This document shows positions 46,341-54,195 of a DNA stretch of 64,000 nucleotides, piece after piece. The DNA is from Pseudomonas mandelii (lineage in GTDB: Bacteria > Pseudomonadota > Gammaproteobacteria > Pseudomonadales > Pseudomonadaceae), in contig NZ_RCZA01000004.1 in the NCBI RefSeq assembly GCF_006438925.1, forward strand, positions 450,959 through 514,958, read 5' to 3'. Below the pieces are notes generated by a model that had not been told where the DNA came from, made no database searches, and was given only the letters and a program-made list of their open reading frames with translations. Position numbers and translations under genes: made by a program. The stretch's first letter is position 1; the number at the start of each line of letters is the position of its first letter.

Positions 46341-46676
46341 TCAGACCTCTTGATGGATGGTTACGGATTTCTTCCGATCCTGCAGCCCACGCACCACCAA
46401 GTACAACAACGGTCCGATGGAAACAAATATTGCGGTAAGCAACAGATACGGCACCACCGACAACCGTGACCGCCCACGCTTGCGCGCATCTTTGTACATC
46501 CAGATCCCCGCGAGCGTCGCCAGCAGGTACAAATCAATCACCACTTGCGCCGTGTCGGGGCGCGACATCAGGCTGATGCCGAAGTCGATCAATGACTGTT
46601 CGGCCTGAAGCATCACCGAAACGGTGTAGCCGGCGAATGCGATCAGTGCAATGAGGGGCAGGGCGACAGACTTCAT
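46341..46676 (-). CDS. DUF2834 small membrane protein
   Basis: A 111-residue inner-membrane protein with three hydrophobic segments, LPLIALIAFAGYTVSVML, VIDLYLLATLAGIWMY and VVPYLLLTAIFVSIGPLLYL, joined by a basic loop (KDARKRGRSR). The pattern fits DUF2834; the function is unknown. Start ATG 46676. It is divergent from the ilvA leader. Confidence 0.75.
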   Translation of the reverse strand: MKSVALPLIALIAFAGYTVSVMLQAEQSLIDFGISLMSRPDTAQVVIDLYLLATLAGIWMYKDARKRGRSRLSVVPYLLLTAIFVSIGPLLYLVVRGLQDRKKSVTIHQEV

Positions 46677-46739
46677 GGTTTCCTTCCTTGGGACGATGAA
46701 CAGAGTCGGCAGCCTACAGAGGCCGAGTAAAATTGGCCA

Positions 46740-46768
46740 TTGACTTGCCATCGGCGTCCGGCTAATTT
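46740..46768 (+). promoter_or_regulatory. Sigma-70 promoter of the ilvA leader
   Basis: TTGACT and TAATTT are separated by exactly 17 bp. The last base of the -10 hexamer at 46768 places the transcription start at about 46775, which is the A of the leader-peptide ATG. The region has no ribosome site. Confidence 0.65.
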
Positions 46769-46774
46769 CCGGAC

Positions 46775-46840
46775 ATGACTTCCACTGTATTGCGCTGCCA
46801 GCCAAGCATTATTACCGCCATTCCTTATTTGGCGGGCTAG
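46775..46840 (+). CDS. Putative 21-residue ilvA leader peptide
   Basis: The frame encodes MTSTVLRCQPSIITAIPYLA followed by Gly and a TAG stop. It contains three Ile (two adjacent), two Leu, one Val and three Thr codons, the substrate and end-products of the threonine dehydratase pathway. Its 3' end (GGCGGG, 46831-46836) can pair with the 5' arm of the terminator at 46861-46866, and also with CCGCC at 46815-46819 inside the peptide. This gives mutually exclusive structures as in ribosome-mediated attenuators. The promoter position suggests a leaderless mRNA. Confidence 0.6.
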   Translation: MTSTVLRCQPSIITAIPYLAG

Positions 46841-46858
46841 CTCACGACTGCAGCACCC

Positions 46859-46885
46859 AACCCGCCCTCGAGGCGGGTTTTTTCT
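46859..46885 (+). terminator. Attenuator-type terminator upstream of ilvA
   Basis: AACCCGCC pairs with GGCGGGTT around CTCGA, followed by TTTTCTTTC. No other plus-strand gene ends here, which supports an attenuation role for the leader that starts at 46775. Confidence 0.8.
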
Positions 46886-46920
46886 TTCTGTCTCTTGGGT
46901 CTTGAACCAACGCCGACCGG

Positions 46921-47003
46921 CGTAGGAGCTGCCGAAGGCTGCGATCTTTGATCTTGCTTTTAAAAGCAAAAGTAAAAGATCGCAGCCTTCGGCAGCTCCT
47001 ACG
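46921..47003. repeat. REP pair, class 1, between the ilvA attenuator and ilvA
   Basis: Inverted CGTAGGAGCTGCCGAAGGCT units with an internal spacer containing a further small dyad (GCTTTTAAAAGC). It would be transcribed as a long hairpin in the ilvA 5' region. Confidence 0.88.
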
Positions 47004-47029
47004 CAGTCGGTGTACGACAGGAGACAACC

Positions 47030-48040
47030 ATGAGCATCCCCGCCCAGCAGACCTTGCTTGAGCACTACGTGAAAAAGATCCTCGCCGCGCCCGTGTATGA
47101 ACTCGCGGTGTGTACGCCGTTGCAATCGGCGCCAGCGCTGTCCGAGGCGCTCGGCAATCAGATCCTGCTCAAGCGCGAAGACCTTCAGCCGACCTTTTCC
47201 TTCAAGATCCGCGGTGCCTATAACAAACTGGTACAACTGAGCGATGAGCAAAAGGCACGCGGTGTGATCACCGCTTCGGCGGGCAATCATGCGCAGGGCG
47301 TAGCGCTGGCAGCGCGTGAACTGGGAATTGCGGCGACCATCGTCATGCCGCGTACGACGCCGGAACTGAAGGTGCTCGGTGTACGCAGTCGGGGCGCCGA
47401 CGCCGTGCTGCACGGTGAGAGTTTTCCGTTTGCCCTGGACTATGCGCTGAACCTGGCACGGCAAACCAGTCGCACCTTTGTCTCGCCCTTCGACGACCCG
47501 GACGTGATCGCGGGACAGGGCACCGTCGCCATGGAAATCCTGCGTCAGCATCAAGGTTCACTGGACGCGATCTTCGTCCCCGTGGGTGGTGGCGGCCTGA
47601 TCGCCGGCATCGCGGCGTACGTCAAATACTTGCGACCTGACGTCCGCATCATCGGCGTCGAGTCGGAGCATTCCGCGTGTTTGTCCGCGGCATTACAGGC
47701 CGGCGAGCGAGTTGTCCTGCCAAATGTAGGCACTTTCGCCGACGGTGTCGCCGTCGCCCAGATCGGCGCTTATGGTTTCGAAGTCTGCCGGTTTTGTGTC
47801 GATGAGGTGTTGACGGTCAGCAATGACGAACTCTGCGCCGCCATCAAGAATATCTACGACGATACCCGCTCAATCACCGAACCTTCCGGTGCGTTGGCCG
47901 TGGCCGGAATCAAGAAGTACGTGGCGCAGACCGGTGCCCGTGGTCAGACACTGGTAGCGATCGACTCAGGCGCCAATATCAATTTCGACAGTTTGCGCCA
48001 TGTGGCCGAGCGCGCCGCGTTGAGCGGCGCCCCGGCGTGA
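47030..48040 (+). CDS. ilvA: Threonine dehydratase, short form without regulatory domain
   Basis: A 336-residue PLP enzyme that deaminates threonine to 2-oxobutyrate, the first step to isoleucine. The PLP lysine is Lys59 in SFKIRGAY, SAGNHAQGV precedes the phosphate-binding PVGGGGLIAG loop, and EPSGALAVAGIKKY follows the E. coli IlvA pattern. The protein ends where E. coli IlvA passes into its ACT-like allosteric domain, so feedback inhibition by isoleucine is probably absent. Control would instead come from the leader upstream. CAGGAG lies before the ATG. Confidence 0.9.
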   Translation: MSIPAQQTLLEHYVKKILAAPVYELAVCTPLQSAPALSEALGNQILLKREDLQPTFSFKIRGAYNKLVQLSDEQKARGVITASAGNHAQGVALAARELGIAATIVMPRTTPELKVLGVRSRGADAVLHGESFPFALDYALNLARQTSRTFVSPFDDPDVIAGQGTVAMEILRQHQGSLDAIFVPVGGGGLIAGIAAYVKYLRPDVRIIGVESEHSACLSAALQAGERVVLPNVGTFADGVAVAQIGAYGFEVCRFCVDEVLTVSNDELCAAIKNIYDDTRSITEPSGALAVAGIKKYVAQTGARGQTLVAIDSGANINFDSLRHVAERAALSGAPA

Positions 48041-48046
48041 GCGGTG

Positions 48047-48352
48047 TCAGGCCAGCAGCGGGCGCAGGAAGGTCCGCTCGTAACTGACGATAAATTTCTT
48101 TTCGACCAGCGAAGCTACGAGCGCGGTGCTTTCGGCGTCAGTCATCGCGATATGCCGGTAGCTTTCGTAGTCCGCCAGCGAAGGAAAACTGAACAGGCAG
48201 TAGGCGATATTGCTCGCGCCCTCGGAAGGCAGGAAGTACCCGTGGTGCGTACCGCCCAAACGCTCGACGATGCCGAGCCAGGCTTTGGCGTAGGCTTCGA
48301 ATTCGCTGAGTTGATACGGATCGATCACATATTTGACGTGGCAGGTAATCAA
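48047..48352 (-). CDS. NIPSNAP family protein
   Basis: A 101-residue dimeric alpha-beta barrel protein of the NIPSNAP group (YVIDPYQLSEFEAYAKAWLG, LGGTHHGYFLPSEG, FSFPSLADYESYR). The start is probably TTG 48352 with AGGAG 8-9 bp upstream. It converges on ilvA with 6 bp between stops and lies just downstream of ecotin on the same strand. Members are of unknown or varied activity. Confidence 0.85.
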   Translation of the reverse strand: MITCHVKYVIDPYQLSEFEAYAKAWLGIVERLGGTHHGYFLPSEGASNIAYCLFSFPSLADYESYRHIAMTDAESTALVASLVEKKFIVSYERTFLRPLLA

Positions 48353-48381
48353 AATGGCGCTCCTGTAACGGGATAGAACGA

Positions 48382-48864
48382 TTATTCCTGAACGGCTTTC
48401 TCGACCTTGCTCGACGCCGACCAGATCCGGTAGCGGACTTCGACGTCTTTGGGCACGTAGAGCACGATCGGCAGTTTGCTGTTGTAGCGCAGCATGAAAC
48501 CGTCACCGACCACCGGCACAAAGTCCTTTTTGCTTTTGCCGTCCGGGCAGGCCATCAGCGTACTCATTGGGCCGATGACTTTTTCCAGTCGGTAGACCGG
48601 GTAGCCCCAACCTTCGAGGTTTTTCTCCTCGAGAATGCCGCCCAGGCGTTGGCGATTGCAGTCAACGGTCAGGGTTTTGCCGGCGAGGATTTCGACCTGG
48701 TAGCCGTCTTCCTGCGTCTGTGGGGCAAGGTGAATGACCTGGCGGGTGAAACCGCTCTCAGCTTTGGGGAACGGCGCAACCTCTTCTAGTTTCGCGGCGT
48801 GAGCGATGGTCGACAGCCCGGCAACAATCAGCCCGACGGTAGTGATATAGGTCAAAGAACCCAT
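48382..48864 (-). CDS. eco: Ecotin-type serine protease inhibitor
   Basis: A 160-residue periplasmic protease inhibitor with signal peptide 1-23 (ending AHA). The family core is present: [10 protein letters not shown] with Cys69, [14 protein letters not shown], and the primary binding loop [10 protein letters not shown] with Cys106, which forms the disulfide. By alignment with E. coli ecotin the P1 residue is Leu103 instead of Met, so preference could shift within chymotrypsin/elastase-like proteases. [15 protein letters not shown] is the secondary region. AGGAGG lies 5 bp before the ATG. Confidence 0.92.
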   Translation of the reverse strand: MGSLTYITTVGLIVAGLSTIAHAAKLEEVAPFPKAESGFTRQVIHLAPQTQEDGYQVEILAGKTLTVDCNRQRLGGILEEKNLEGWGYPVYRLEKVIGPMSTLMACPDGKSKKDFVPVVGDGFMLRYNSKLPIVLYVPKDVEVRYRIWSASSKVEKAVQE

Positions 48865-48962
48865 GATGCCTCCTTGCGTGCCTGTGGGGTCAGCGGATAC
48901 TGAATTGATTGGCCGCATTCTTACTGGGGTGGTCGGCCAATGCAAACTTGTCGCTGGATGTA

Positions 48963-49010
48963 TGCAAATTGCAGGGGCACCACAACGCCTTTCTTGCATA
49001 TTGCAGGGGC
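48963..49010. repeat. Tandem 16-bp repeats between eco and DUF1652
   Basis: TGCAAATTGCAGGGGC at 48963-48978 and TGCATATTGCAGGGGC at 48995-49010 differ at one base and are 32 bp apart, three helical turns. They lie in the 305-bp gap between divergent genes, so they look like paired binding sites for a regulator. The rest of that gap shows no gene. Confidence 0.45.
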
Positions 49011-49169
49011 TATTTACGTGCGGTTTCGCTAAATCGTTGATTTACCGATGAGCTGCAGTGCGAAATCCAAGGCATGTTTTATGCTGAAGCTGGTCTTAAG
49101 CTGACCGGGGATTTCATTGCGTCAGTATCGATAGTTGATCGGCAGTCTCACATTAAGGAGAGGTTCGCC

Positions 49170-49439
49170 ATGTTTCTTTCTGCCTTGGAACTTCGCAATA
49201 TCATTGAAAGCAGCTTTTTGCCGAAACGTTGTCAATGCACGCTGTCGCCGGACCTGTCGATGACCGTCAAGGTGTATTCCGATCGTGAAACCGATCACCT
49301 CGATCTAATGAAGACAGGAATAAATGCCAAACAGCTGAATGGTTGCCGAGAAATCAATGACCTGATAGCTGGACTGCGCTCTGACATGCAGCACCAAACC
49401 ATTGCCCAGACTCTGCATCCAGACAGAAAAGCGCTTTAA
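49170..49439 (+). CDS. DUF1652 protein
   Basis: An 89-residue pseudomonad protein of the DUF1652 family, recognised by MFLSALELRNIIESSFLPKR, CTLSPDLSMTVKV and the AGLRSDMQ tail. No signal peptide or membrane segment; function unknown. The ATG at 49170 has AAGGAGAGG upstream. It overlaps the end of the convergent frameshifted membrane gene by 4 bp. Confidence 0.8.
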   Translation: MFLSALELRNIIESSFLPKRCQCTLSPDLSMTVKVYSDRETDHLDLMKTGINAKQLNGCREINDLIAGLRSDMQHQTIAQTLHPDRKAL

Positions 49440-49830
49440 CCCACGGTTTCGAGCTCCACCGACACGCGCTTGGTCTGGAGAAACGCCAGACCCAGCGCCA
49501 GCTCAACCACCACCGCAAGCAATATGCCCGGACCGGCATGGCCATTGAGCCATTCGCCGAAGCCCAGTGCTGCCAGCCCCAGCAGCCGACCATGAAACCA
49601 TTGGTCAGCGCATGGCGGGTGATCGAAGGCGACTCGTTTCGAACCAGATAAAACATCACGCCCAATGCCGCGAACAGCATTGCGCTGCGCCGCGCGACAA
49701 CGCCCACCGCCAACGAGTACTCGATACTCCAGATTGACAGAAACCTGTCCGGCATCAAACCCCAGACCAGGGCCAACAGAAAACACAGCGCGGCGGTAAA
49801 AGTCGACAGGGTACGAAACGATAACTGCAT
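49436..49830 (-). pseudogene. Small four-helix membrane protein with a frameshift
   Basis: Two frames join to give a 131-residue membrane protein. The first runs from ATG 49830 (signal-like LSTFTAALCFLLALVWGLMP, then ARRSAMLFAALGVMFYLV) to NGFMVG. A second frame continues LLGLAALGFGEWLNGHAGPG and ILLAVVVELALGLAFLQTK to the stop at 49436. One C appears to be missing near 49586-49587, in a GGC-CTG context, and the total of 395 nt is one short of a codon multiple. It could be a recent mutation or a sequence error. Function unknown. Confidence 0.7.
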
Positions 49831-49921
49831 GGCGAATCCTTGCGGCAGTGGGGGGAGGCGCTGAGCATAGCGCCAGAACCCCTCACAGGAATACCGCAAA
49901 GTATTGAATCAGACCTTTCCG

Positions 49922-50191
49922 TCAGTTTTGATAACTGCAAGCGTCGGAAAGCTTCCGATAGGAGATTTCCGCAGGCTTGCCCGAGGTGCTATCGATGTAC
50001 TTCATGTCGGCTGTGACCACTTTGCAATCCAGCGTATTCGGTTCAGTCAGCGCAACGACCTTACCTACGTGAAGCGGCATGCCGTAGTGATAGGGCACGG
50101 CCTGGGAGGATGAAGTGTCATTGGCCTGAGCCAGGCCGGCAAACGCGGTGCAGGCGAGGGCGGTGGTGATCAGCAAGGTGCGCATGTTCAT
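49922..50191 (-). CDS. DUF2790 family small secreted protein
   Basis: An 89-residue protein with a signal peptide (about 1-23, ending AQA) and the DUF2790 core PYHYGMPLHVGKVVALTEP, with Cys residues in LDCKVV and DACSY. The start at 50191 has GGAGA 7 bp upstream. It is a paralogue of the gene at 10439. Function unknown. Confidence 0.85.
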   Translation of the reverse strand: MNMRTLLITTALACTAFAGLAQANDTSSSQAVPYHYGMPLHVGKVVALTEPNTLDCKVVTADMKYIDSTSGKPAEISYRKLSDACSYQN

Positions 50192-50699
50192 GAACGATCT
50201 CCGATGCGGGAGGGAAGTCAGCTCGACGTATTGGCGTCGAACCTGCCGCACTGGGCGTCAGAGAACTCTGAGGGCGTGCGGTCCAGTAAAGTTTTGGACC
50301 GCGGGGTTAAGCGATGGTTAACCCGACTGAATGCCGCCTGTCGCGAGAAGGTTTCTGACAGAGGTTTCATGTAGGTAAAAAAACTTGGGGGAGCTTCGGC
50401 GAGGTCCTACACGCTTGGACTCTTTGTCGTCTTTCGTCGGCAAGGTACCAGCGTTTACTGTTTGACCTCGCTGCAAAATCAGCGAGCAGGTTTGGTCACC
50501 TGATTAACACTGCACATATATGTGCCATCATTCGCGCTGCGGACTTCTACGTCTCGTAGTGCGTTGCAATGGTGGCTGTGTGCAGGACGCTTTCGGGCGA
50601 GCCGTTTTGAGTGTTAGCGGTTGACCAAGCCTGTACACAGCCGCCTCCATCGTTTGGTCACGGTGCTGGCGATTACTAATTAATGCTCGAGTAATTACT
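50192..50699. other. Intergenic, no gene recognised
   Basis: About 500 bp between the divergent DUF2790 gene and a small hypothetical gene. I see no RNA gene or frame with support. A short AT-rich stretch with the symmetrical TAATTACT/ATTACTAATTAAT motif lies just before 50700 and may be that gene's promoter. Confidence 0.4.
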
Positions 50700-50996
50700 A
50701 TGCCAACGCTAAATCCATTCCCAGATCGCTATCGCTCAATCAAAAGCAGCGTTACCGAGACAAGCCCAATGGTCATCGACACCGAGGCCAATCCCCAAGA
50801 CATACTCGAAGCCGCTTTACAGCGTGTCCGAGCCGCCAGCCAGTTGCTTGAAACGCTCCATTGCCAATGCTTCAAGTACGGTGATGTTCAAGATATTCCG
50901 CACATTACGCATGCGCTTTATCTTCTGACGCAGGATGGGTCCGATTTGCTGCTGGTTGCGCAGCAGCAGATGATGGGGTGGAAGGCGCCGGTCTGA
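50700..50996 (+). CDS. Small hypothetical pseudomonad protein
   Basis: A 98-residue protein starting at ATG 50700; a shorter form from the internal Met at codon 24 is possible. The second half is helical and amphipathic (DILEAALQRVRAASQLLETL, later ALYLLTQDGSDLLLVAQQQ). It resembles the many small cytosolic pseudomonad proteins of unknown function. It is followed by a strong terminator. Confidence 0.6.
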   Translation: MPTLNPFPDRYRSIKSSVTETSPMVIDTEANPQDILEAALQRVRAASQLLETLHCQCFKYGDVQDIPHITHALYLLTQDGSDLLLVAQQQMMGWKAPV

Positions 50997-51008
50997 CGTT
51001 AGACAAAT

Positions 51009-51041
51009 AAAAAATCCAGCCCTGTAAGGGCTGGATTTTTT
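51009..51041. terminator. Strong bidirectional terminator
   Basis: A perfect 15-bp stem AAAAAATCCAGCCCT/AGGGCTGGATTTTTT with loop GTA. It serves the small gene at 50700 and, on the other strand, the T6SS island. Confidence 0.92.
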
Positions 51042-51095
51042 GATACGTTATTGCACATGCAGATTCCACACTAAGGGCTCTCACCCCGCATAGAC

Positions 51096-53324
51096 TCAGG
51101 CCATGCTAGCGGATTGCGACGAAGGAATTTGCGCAATACGCACTACCACTTGGTTTTCTTTATGCTCCGCCCAACGCTCAACATGTTTCTTGATGTCGGG
51201 CAATTCAGCGCGGTCACCATAAACATCCGCCAATTGCAGAGTGGTTGACTCCAACGATGTGACGCGTTGAAGCGTGTTTTCGATTTCCTCCAACTCTGCC
51301 TTATTGTGTTTGATTGCTAAATGGATTTCTTTTTGACGAGCCTGAAGATCCGCCATTGAAGAGTTTCGCTGTACAGCAGTAGCCCGGTCGTTCTTTTTGC
51401 TGTCGATGGTGCCGCCCGGGAACTCCGTATCAGCAGCTAACTGCCATTTCTCAAGTGCAGCGCGGTAATTTTTTATCTGTGTGCGCATGTTGTCTGCTTC
51501 CCTTGCAGTTAGCACCTTACCGCCGCTTGTTTGGGTGTCTTGCCAGCGGCGCAAGGTAGCCCAACAAGCAGGAATGTAACCTCCGAGCATCGTGTGATCA
51601 GCGCCATTCATCACTTGTATGCCAAAGTTGCTACGTTCCGGTGTGTCGTTATTTTTTACGTTGGCATAGCAGAGTTGGGTCATTGCCGATTCTTCGAAAC
51701 CTTCGCAACCGGGAGTCCATAAGACGGAGGAAACCTGATTTCCGGGCAGTCTTAAGGGCATGAAGTAACGCTGCTCACCTTGATGTCGATACGGCTCGCC
51801 GCCAAATCTGCTCAAACCAGCACCGAACACGATGCCACCCACGACGGGGGCAACACCGCCGGTTACTGTGGCTGCAATGCCTGTGATCCAGACTGCTTTA
51901 TTTGTATCCATCCATGCGGCAGGTACGCTTGGCACCGGATCATTGTTATTCACGATTCGATGGTGAACCAGAGACTTGGCACCCTCAACAAACTCGGCAT
52001 CACCTGCCCGCGGTGAGCCAAAAGTGTAAAGAATGACGTCAGGGTCGTAGTTCCGACGTATCCATTCGGCGACTAACAGTGCAATTGCACCACCGAGGCT
52101 GTGACCGCAGACAAGAATTCGCTGATTGCCTGTGCTGAATCGCTCAATGTACCCAGCTAAAAAGGCTTTTACAGCCACGTAACCTTCGTGGAAACCTTGG
52201 TGTGCTTTTCCAACACCGTCTTCAACGGGTACTTGCTCAGCATCTCCATCGCGCCAAGCGTCCCATTTTTCTGCCGTTCCACGGACCGCAATAAGGATCA
52301 TACGGTCATCGTGAGTCGCGTAGGCTTGAGTATCAGTGTTTTTCCAATCAGTCATGCCCTGACGTTGATCGTTGAAGAAATGGACTTCTGAGGGCGTTTT
52401 TTGTTCGTCCGCGTTTTTATAGAGGTCCGGGTCGTACGGGATAATCTCCAAACGCTTCGAATAAGGCACATCCTCAACAATGGGGTAATTCACAATTTTA
52501 GCATCGGCGTAACGCATAGGCTCCTGATAGCAAGCCAAACATGTCTGAAGAACATGACCCACAGTTCCCACAATAGGAAACGTTACTTCCCCGCCTGGCT
52601 CCGGGGATTCGGGTTTTTCCGGATCCTTAGGCGCGTTTGGGTTTTCAGGAACTTGACCGAAAGCTCCGTAACTAAGCGTTGCGAAAAGTGACAGATTGTA
52701 AAGATTAAGCGCGCTAAACGCCGGTGCCAGGGAGAGCAGAGGTCTGAAAGCACGTAAGGCCCGCACCTCCAGCACATAATGTTTGTCGGGTAAAAACGCA
52801 AGCCCGTACTCGGGCACCTTTCCCTTCCCAAAGTCATACGCAAGTTTTGTCCAGCCATATGGAACAGGTTTAGACAACTTTGCCTCGGGCGGCAAGTGAC
52901 GTGTATGTTGAACAAACTGGCAAACTTCAACGTTATAAAATTCCGCTTTTTCTGACGCCGCTCTATAAGCACCAGTCTTCGCGCTACTTCCAATAGGGCG
53001 GTGTAAGGTTCGCTCAGCGGCAACCTGAAAAGCCGTTAGGGGGATTCGGTAGTTTTTTCGATCTCGAAGATCTTCGTAAAATTCTTCGCCGCCGGGATAA
53101 GCCTTTGCTAAGGTCAGCGTCACTGGCCCTTTATAGTTATTACTGATTTTTGCGTATCCATCACCATCGAGCATACCCTCGTATTTCTGGCCCTCCGAAT
53201 CAGTTAGTTCGTAGTTCAATCCCGCGTAAGGCTTTCCATCGCCGAACTCATCTACAAACCTAAAACTAATCCAACTACCTCTGGCGGGGCAAACTCTCTT
53301 ATCACACAGATATGGTTCTGTCAT
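51096..53324 (-). CDS. Putative type VI lipase effector (class 3 lipase, Tle-like)
   Basis: A 742-residue protein with a class-3 lipase domain at about 330-520. VRGTAEKWDAW starts it, GHSLGGAIALL carries the nucleophile Ser, and NNNDPVPSVP supplies the acid. Two hydrophobic stretches (LSLAPAFSALNLYNLSLFAT and TGIAATVTGGVAPVVGGIVF) could insert in membranes, and the C-terminus is a long charged coiled coil. It is the last gene of a vgrG island with a DUF4123 adaptor and two lipoproteins, so it is probably a phospholipase delivered into the target periplasm. It lacks a signal peptide, as expected for T6SS cargo. Confidence 0.82.
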   Translation of the reverse strand: MTEPYLCDKRVCPARGSWISFRFVDEFGDGKPYAGLNYELTDSEGQKYEGMLDGDGYAKISNNYKGPVTLTLAKAYPGGEEFYEDLRDRKNYRIPLTAFQVAAERTLHRPIGSSAKTGAYRAASEKAEFYNVEVCQFVQHTRHLPPEAKLSKPVPYGWTKLAYDFGKGKVPEYGLAFLPDKHYVLEVRALRAFRPLLSLAPAFSALNLYNLSLFATLSYGAFGQVPENPNAPKDPEKPESPEPGGEVTFPIVGTVGHVLQTCLACYQEPMRYADAKIVNYPIVEDVPYSKRLEIIPYDPDLYKNADEQKTPSEVHFFNDQRQGMTDWKNTDTQAYATHDDRMILIAVRGTAEKWDAWRDGDAEQVPVEDGVGKAHQGFHEGYVAVKAFLAGYIERFSTGNQRILVCGHSLGGAIALLVAEWIRRNYDPDVILYTFGSPRAGDAEFVEGAKSLVHHRIVNNNDPVPSVPAAWMDTNKAVWITGIAATVTGGVAPVVGGIVFGAGLSRFGGEPYRHQGEQRYFMPLRLPGNQVSSVLWTPGCEGFEESAMTQLCYANVKNNDTPERSNFGIQVMNGADHTMLGGYIPACWATLRRWQDTQTSGGKVLTAREADNMRTQIKNYRAALEKWQLAADTEFPGGTIDSKKNDRATAVQRNSSMADLQARQKEIHLAIKHNKAELEEIENTLQRVTSLESTTLQLADVYGDRAELPDIKKHVERWAEHKENQVVVRIAQIPSSQSASMA

Positions 53325-53334
53325 TGGGAAGTCC

Positions 53335-54195
53335 TTATTCCGTGCAGGACGGGTAGACCGTGCACTCGCGTCCGTTCATTTTAAAAGTTTTAAAGGTTGG
53401 CGGCGTTTGGCACCGCTTTGAGTTATCCGTGCCTTGACATGGCTTCCACCCATTTGGGGTTTTTATCCACCGATTATCCTTGCTCGGTTCTTCTTCATCG
53501 GAGATGCGAAACGTTACTTTTACTTCACTGTCTTTTAGGGTGGATTTTTGCACCGATCCGCCGGGTTTGTTTCGAGAAAAATAATCAGCGGGGACTGTCC
53601 AGTCGTTATTTGCAGCACTGCACGACAAGATTTTAGAAATGCCGTCTTTTTGAATTCTTGCAACACTGAGCTGGAACATCCAAGTGCACAGACCTCGAAA
53701 TTCGGTGTCTCTGGTTAATGCGTTTCTTGATACATCCGAGGGAACAAATTCTCGGATAGATATTCCACCACCGTCTCCACCAATATCCAATGATGAGGTG
53801 CCATATCGTCCGTTGATGCTGGTATCTACACGCATCAAGTCCATGACGCAGCCTGCGATGTGATACTCCAAAGGTATATCGAAGCGTTCAGTTTGCTCGA
53901 TATTTTTAACGTCGATCCGGTCAGTTTTTTGCTGGTGTCTGGTGACTTCTCCACCCAAGCCAGGTACGTAAGTTTTACAGTCCTGTCCTGCCCGTGGTGC
54001 ATACTGGGCTTTCGATGTAAATCCAAAGTTGGCGGGTGTCGTCGCGACTAAGGTAAAGGATTCTGAGCCATAGTAACTAGTTGCTGCTTCTGCACTGTCT
54101 TTGGCCATCGGCCCAGCCCAGCTACAAGCGCCCATCAGTGGAAGAACAAGAAAAAATACTGACTTGGCGCTGCCTGAAAAAAAATTGCTACTCAT
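53335..54195 (-). CDS. Putative T6SS lipase-immunity lipoprotein, copy A
   Basis: A 286-residue lipoprotein. The signal peptide ends in the lipobox LMGAC with Cys24 followed by Ser, which favours the outer membrane. The mature part has six or more Cys residues and ends in KMNGRECTVYPSCTE. It is clearly related along its length to the next gene upstream, so the two arose by duplication. It lies directly before the lipase gene (10 bp). Immunity proteins of Tle lipases are periplasmic or lipoproteins, hence the assignment. Confidence 0.7.
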   Translation of the reverse strand: MSSNFFSGSAKSVFFLVLPLMGACSWAGPMAKDSAEAATSYYGSESFTLVATTPANFGFTSKAQYAPRAGQDCKTYVPGLGGEVTRHQQKTDRIDVKNIEQTERFDIPLEYHIAGCVMDLMRVDTSINGRYGTSSLDIGGDGGGISIREFVPSDVSRNALTRDTEFRGLCTWMFQLSVARIQKDGISKILSCSAANNDWTVPADYFSRNKPGGSVQKSTLKDSEVKVTFRISDEEEPSKDNRWIKTPNGWKPCQGTDNSKRCQTPPTFKTFKMNGRECTVYPSCTE

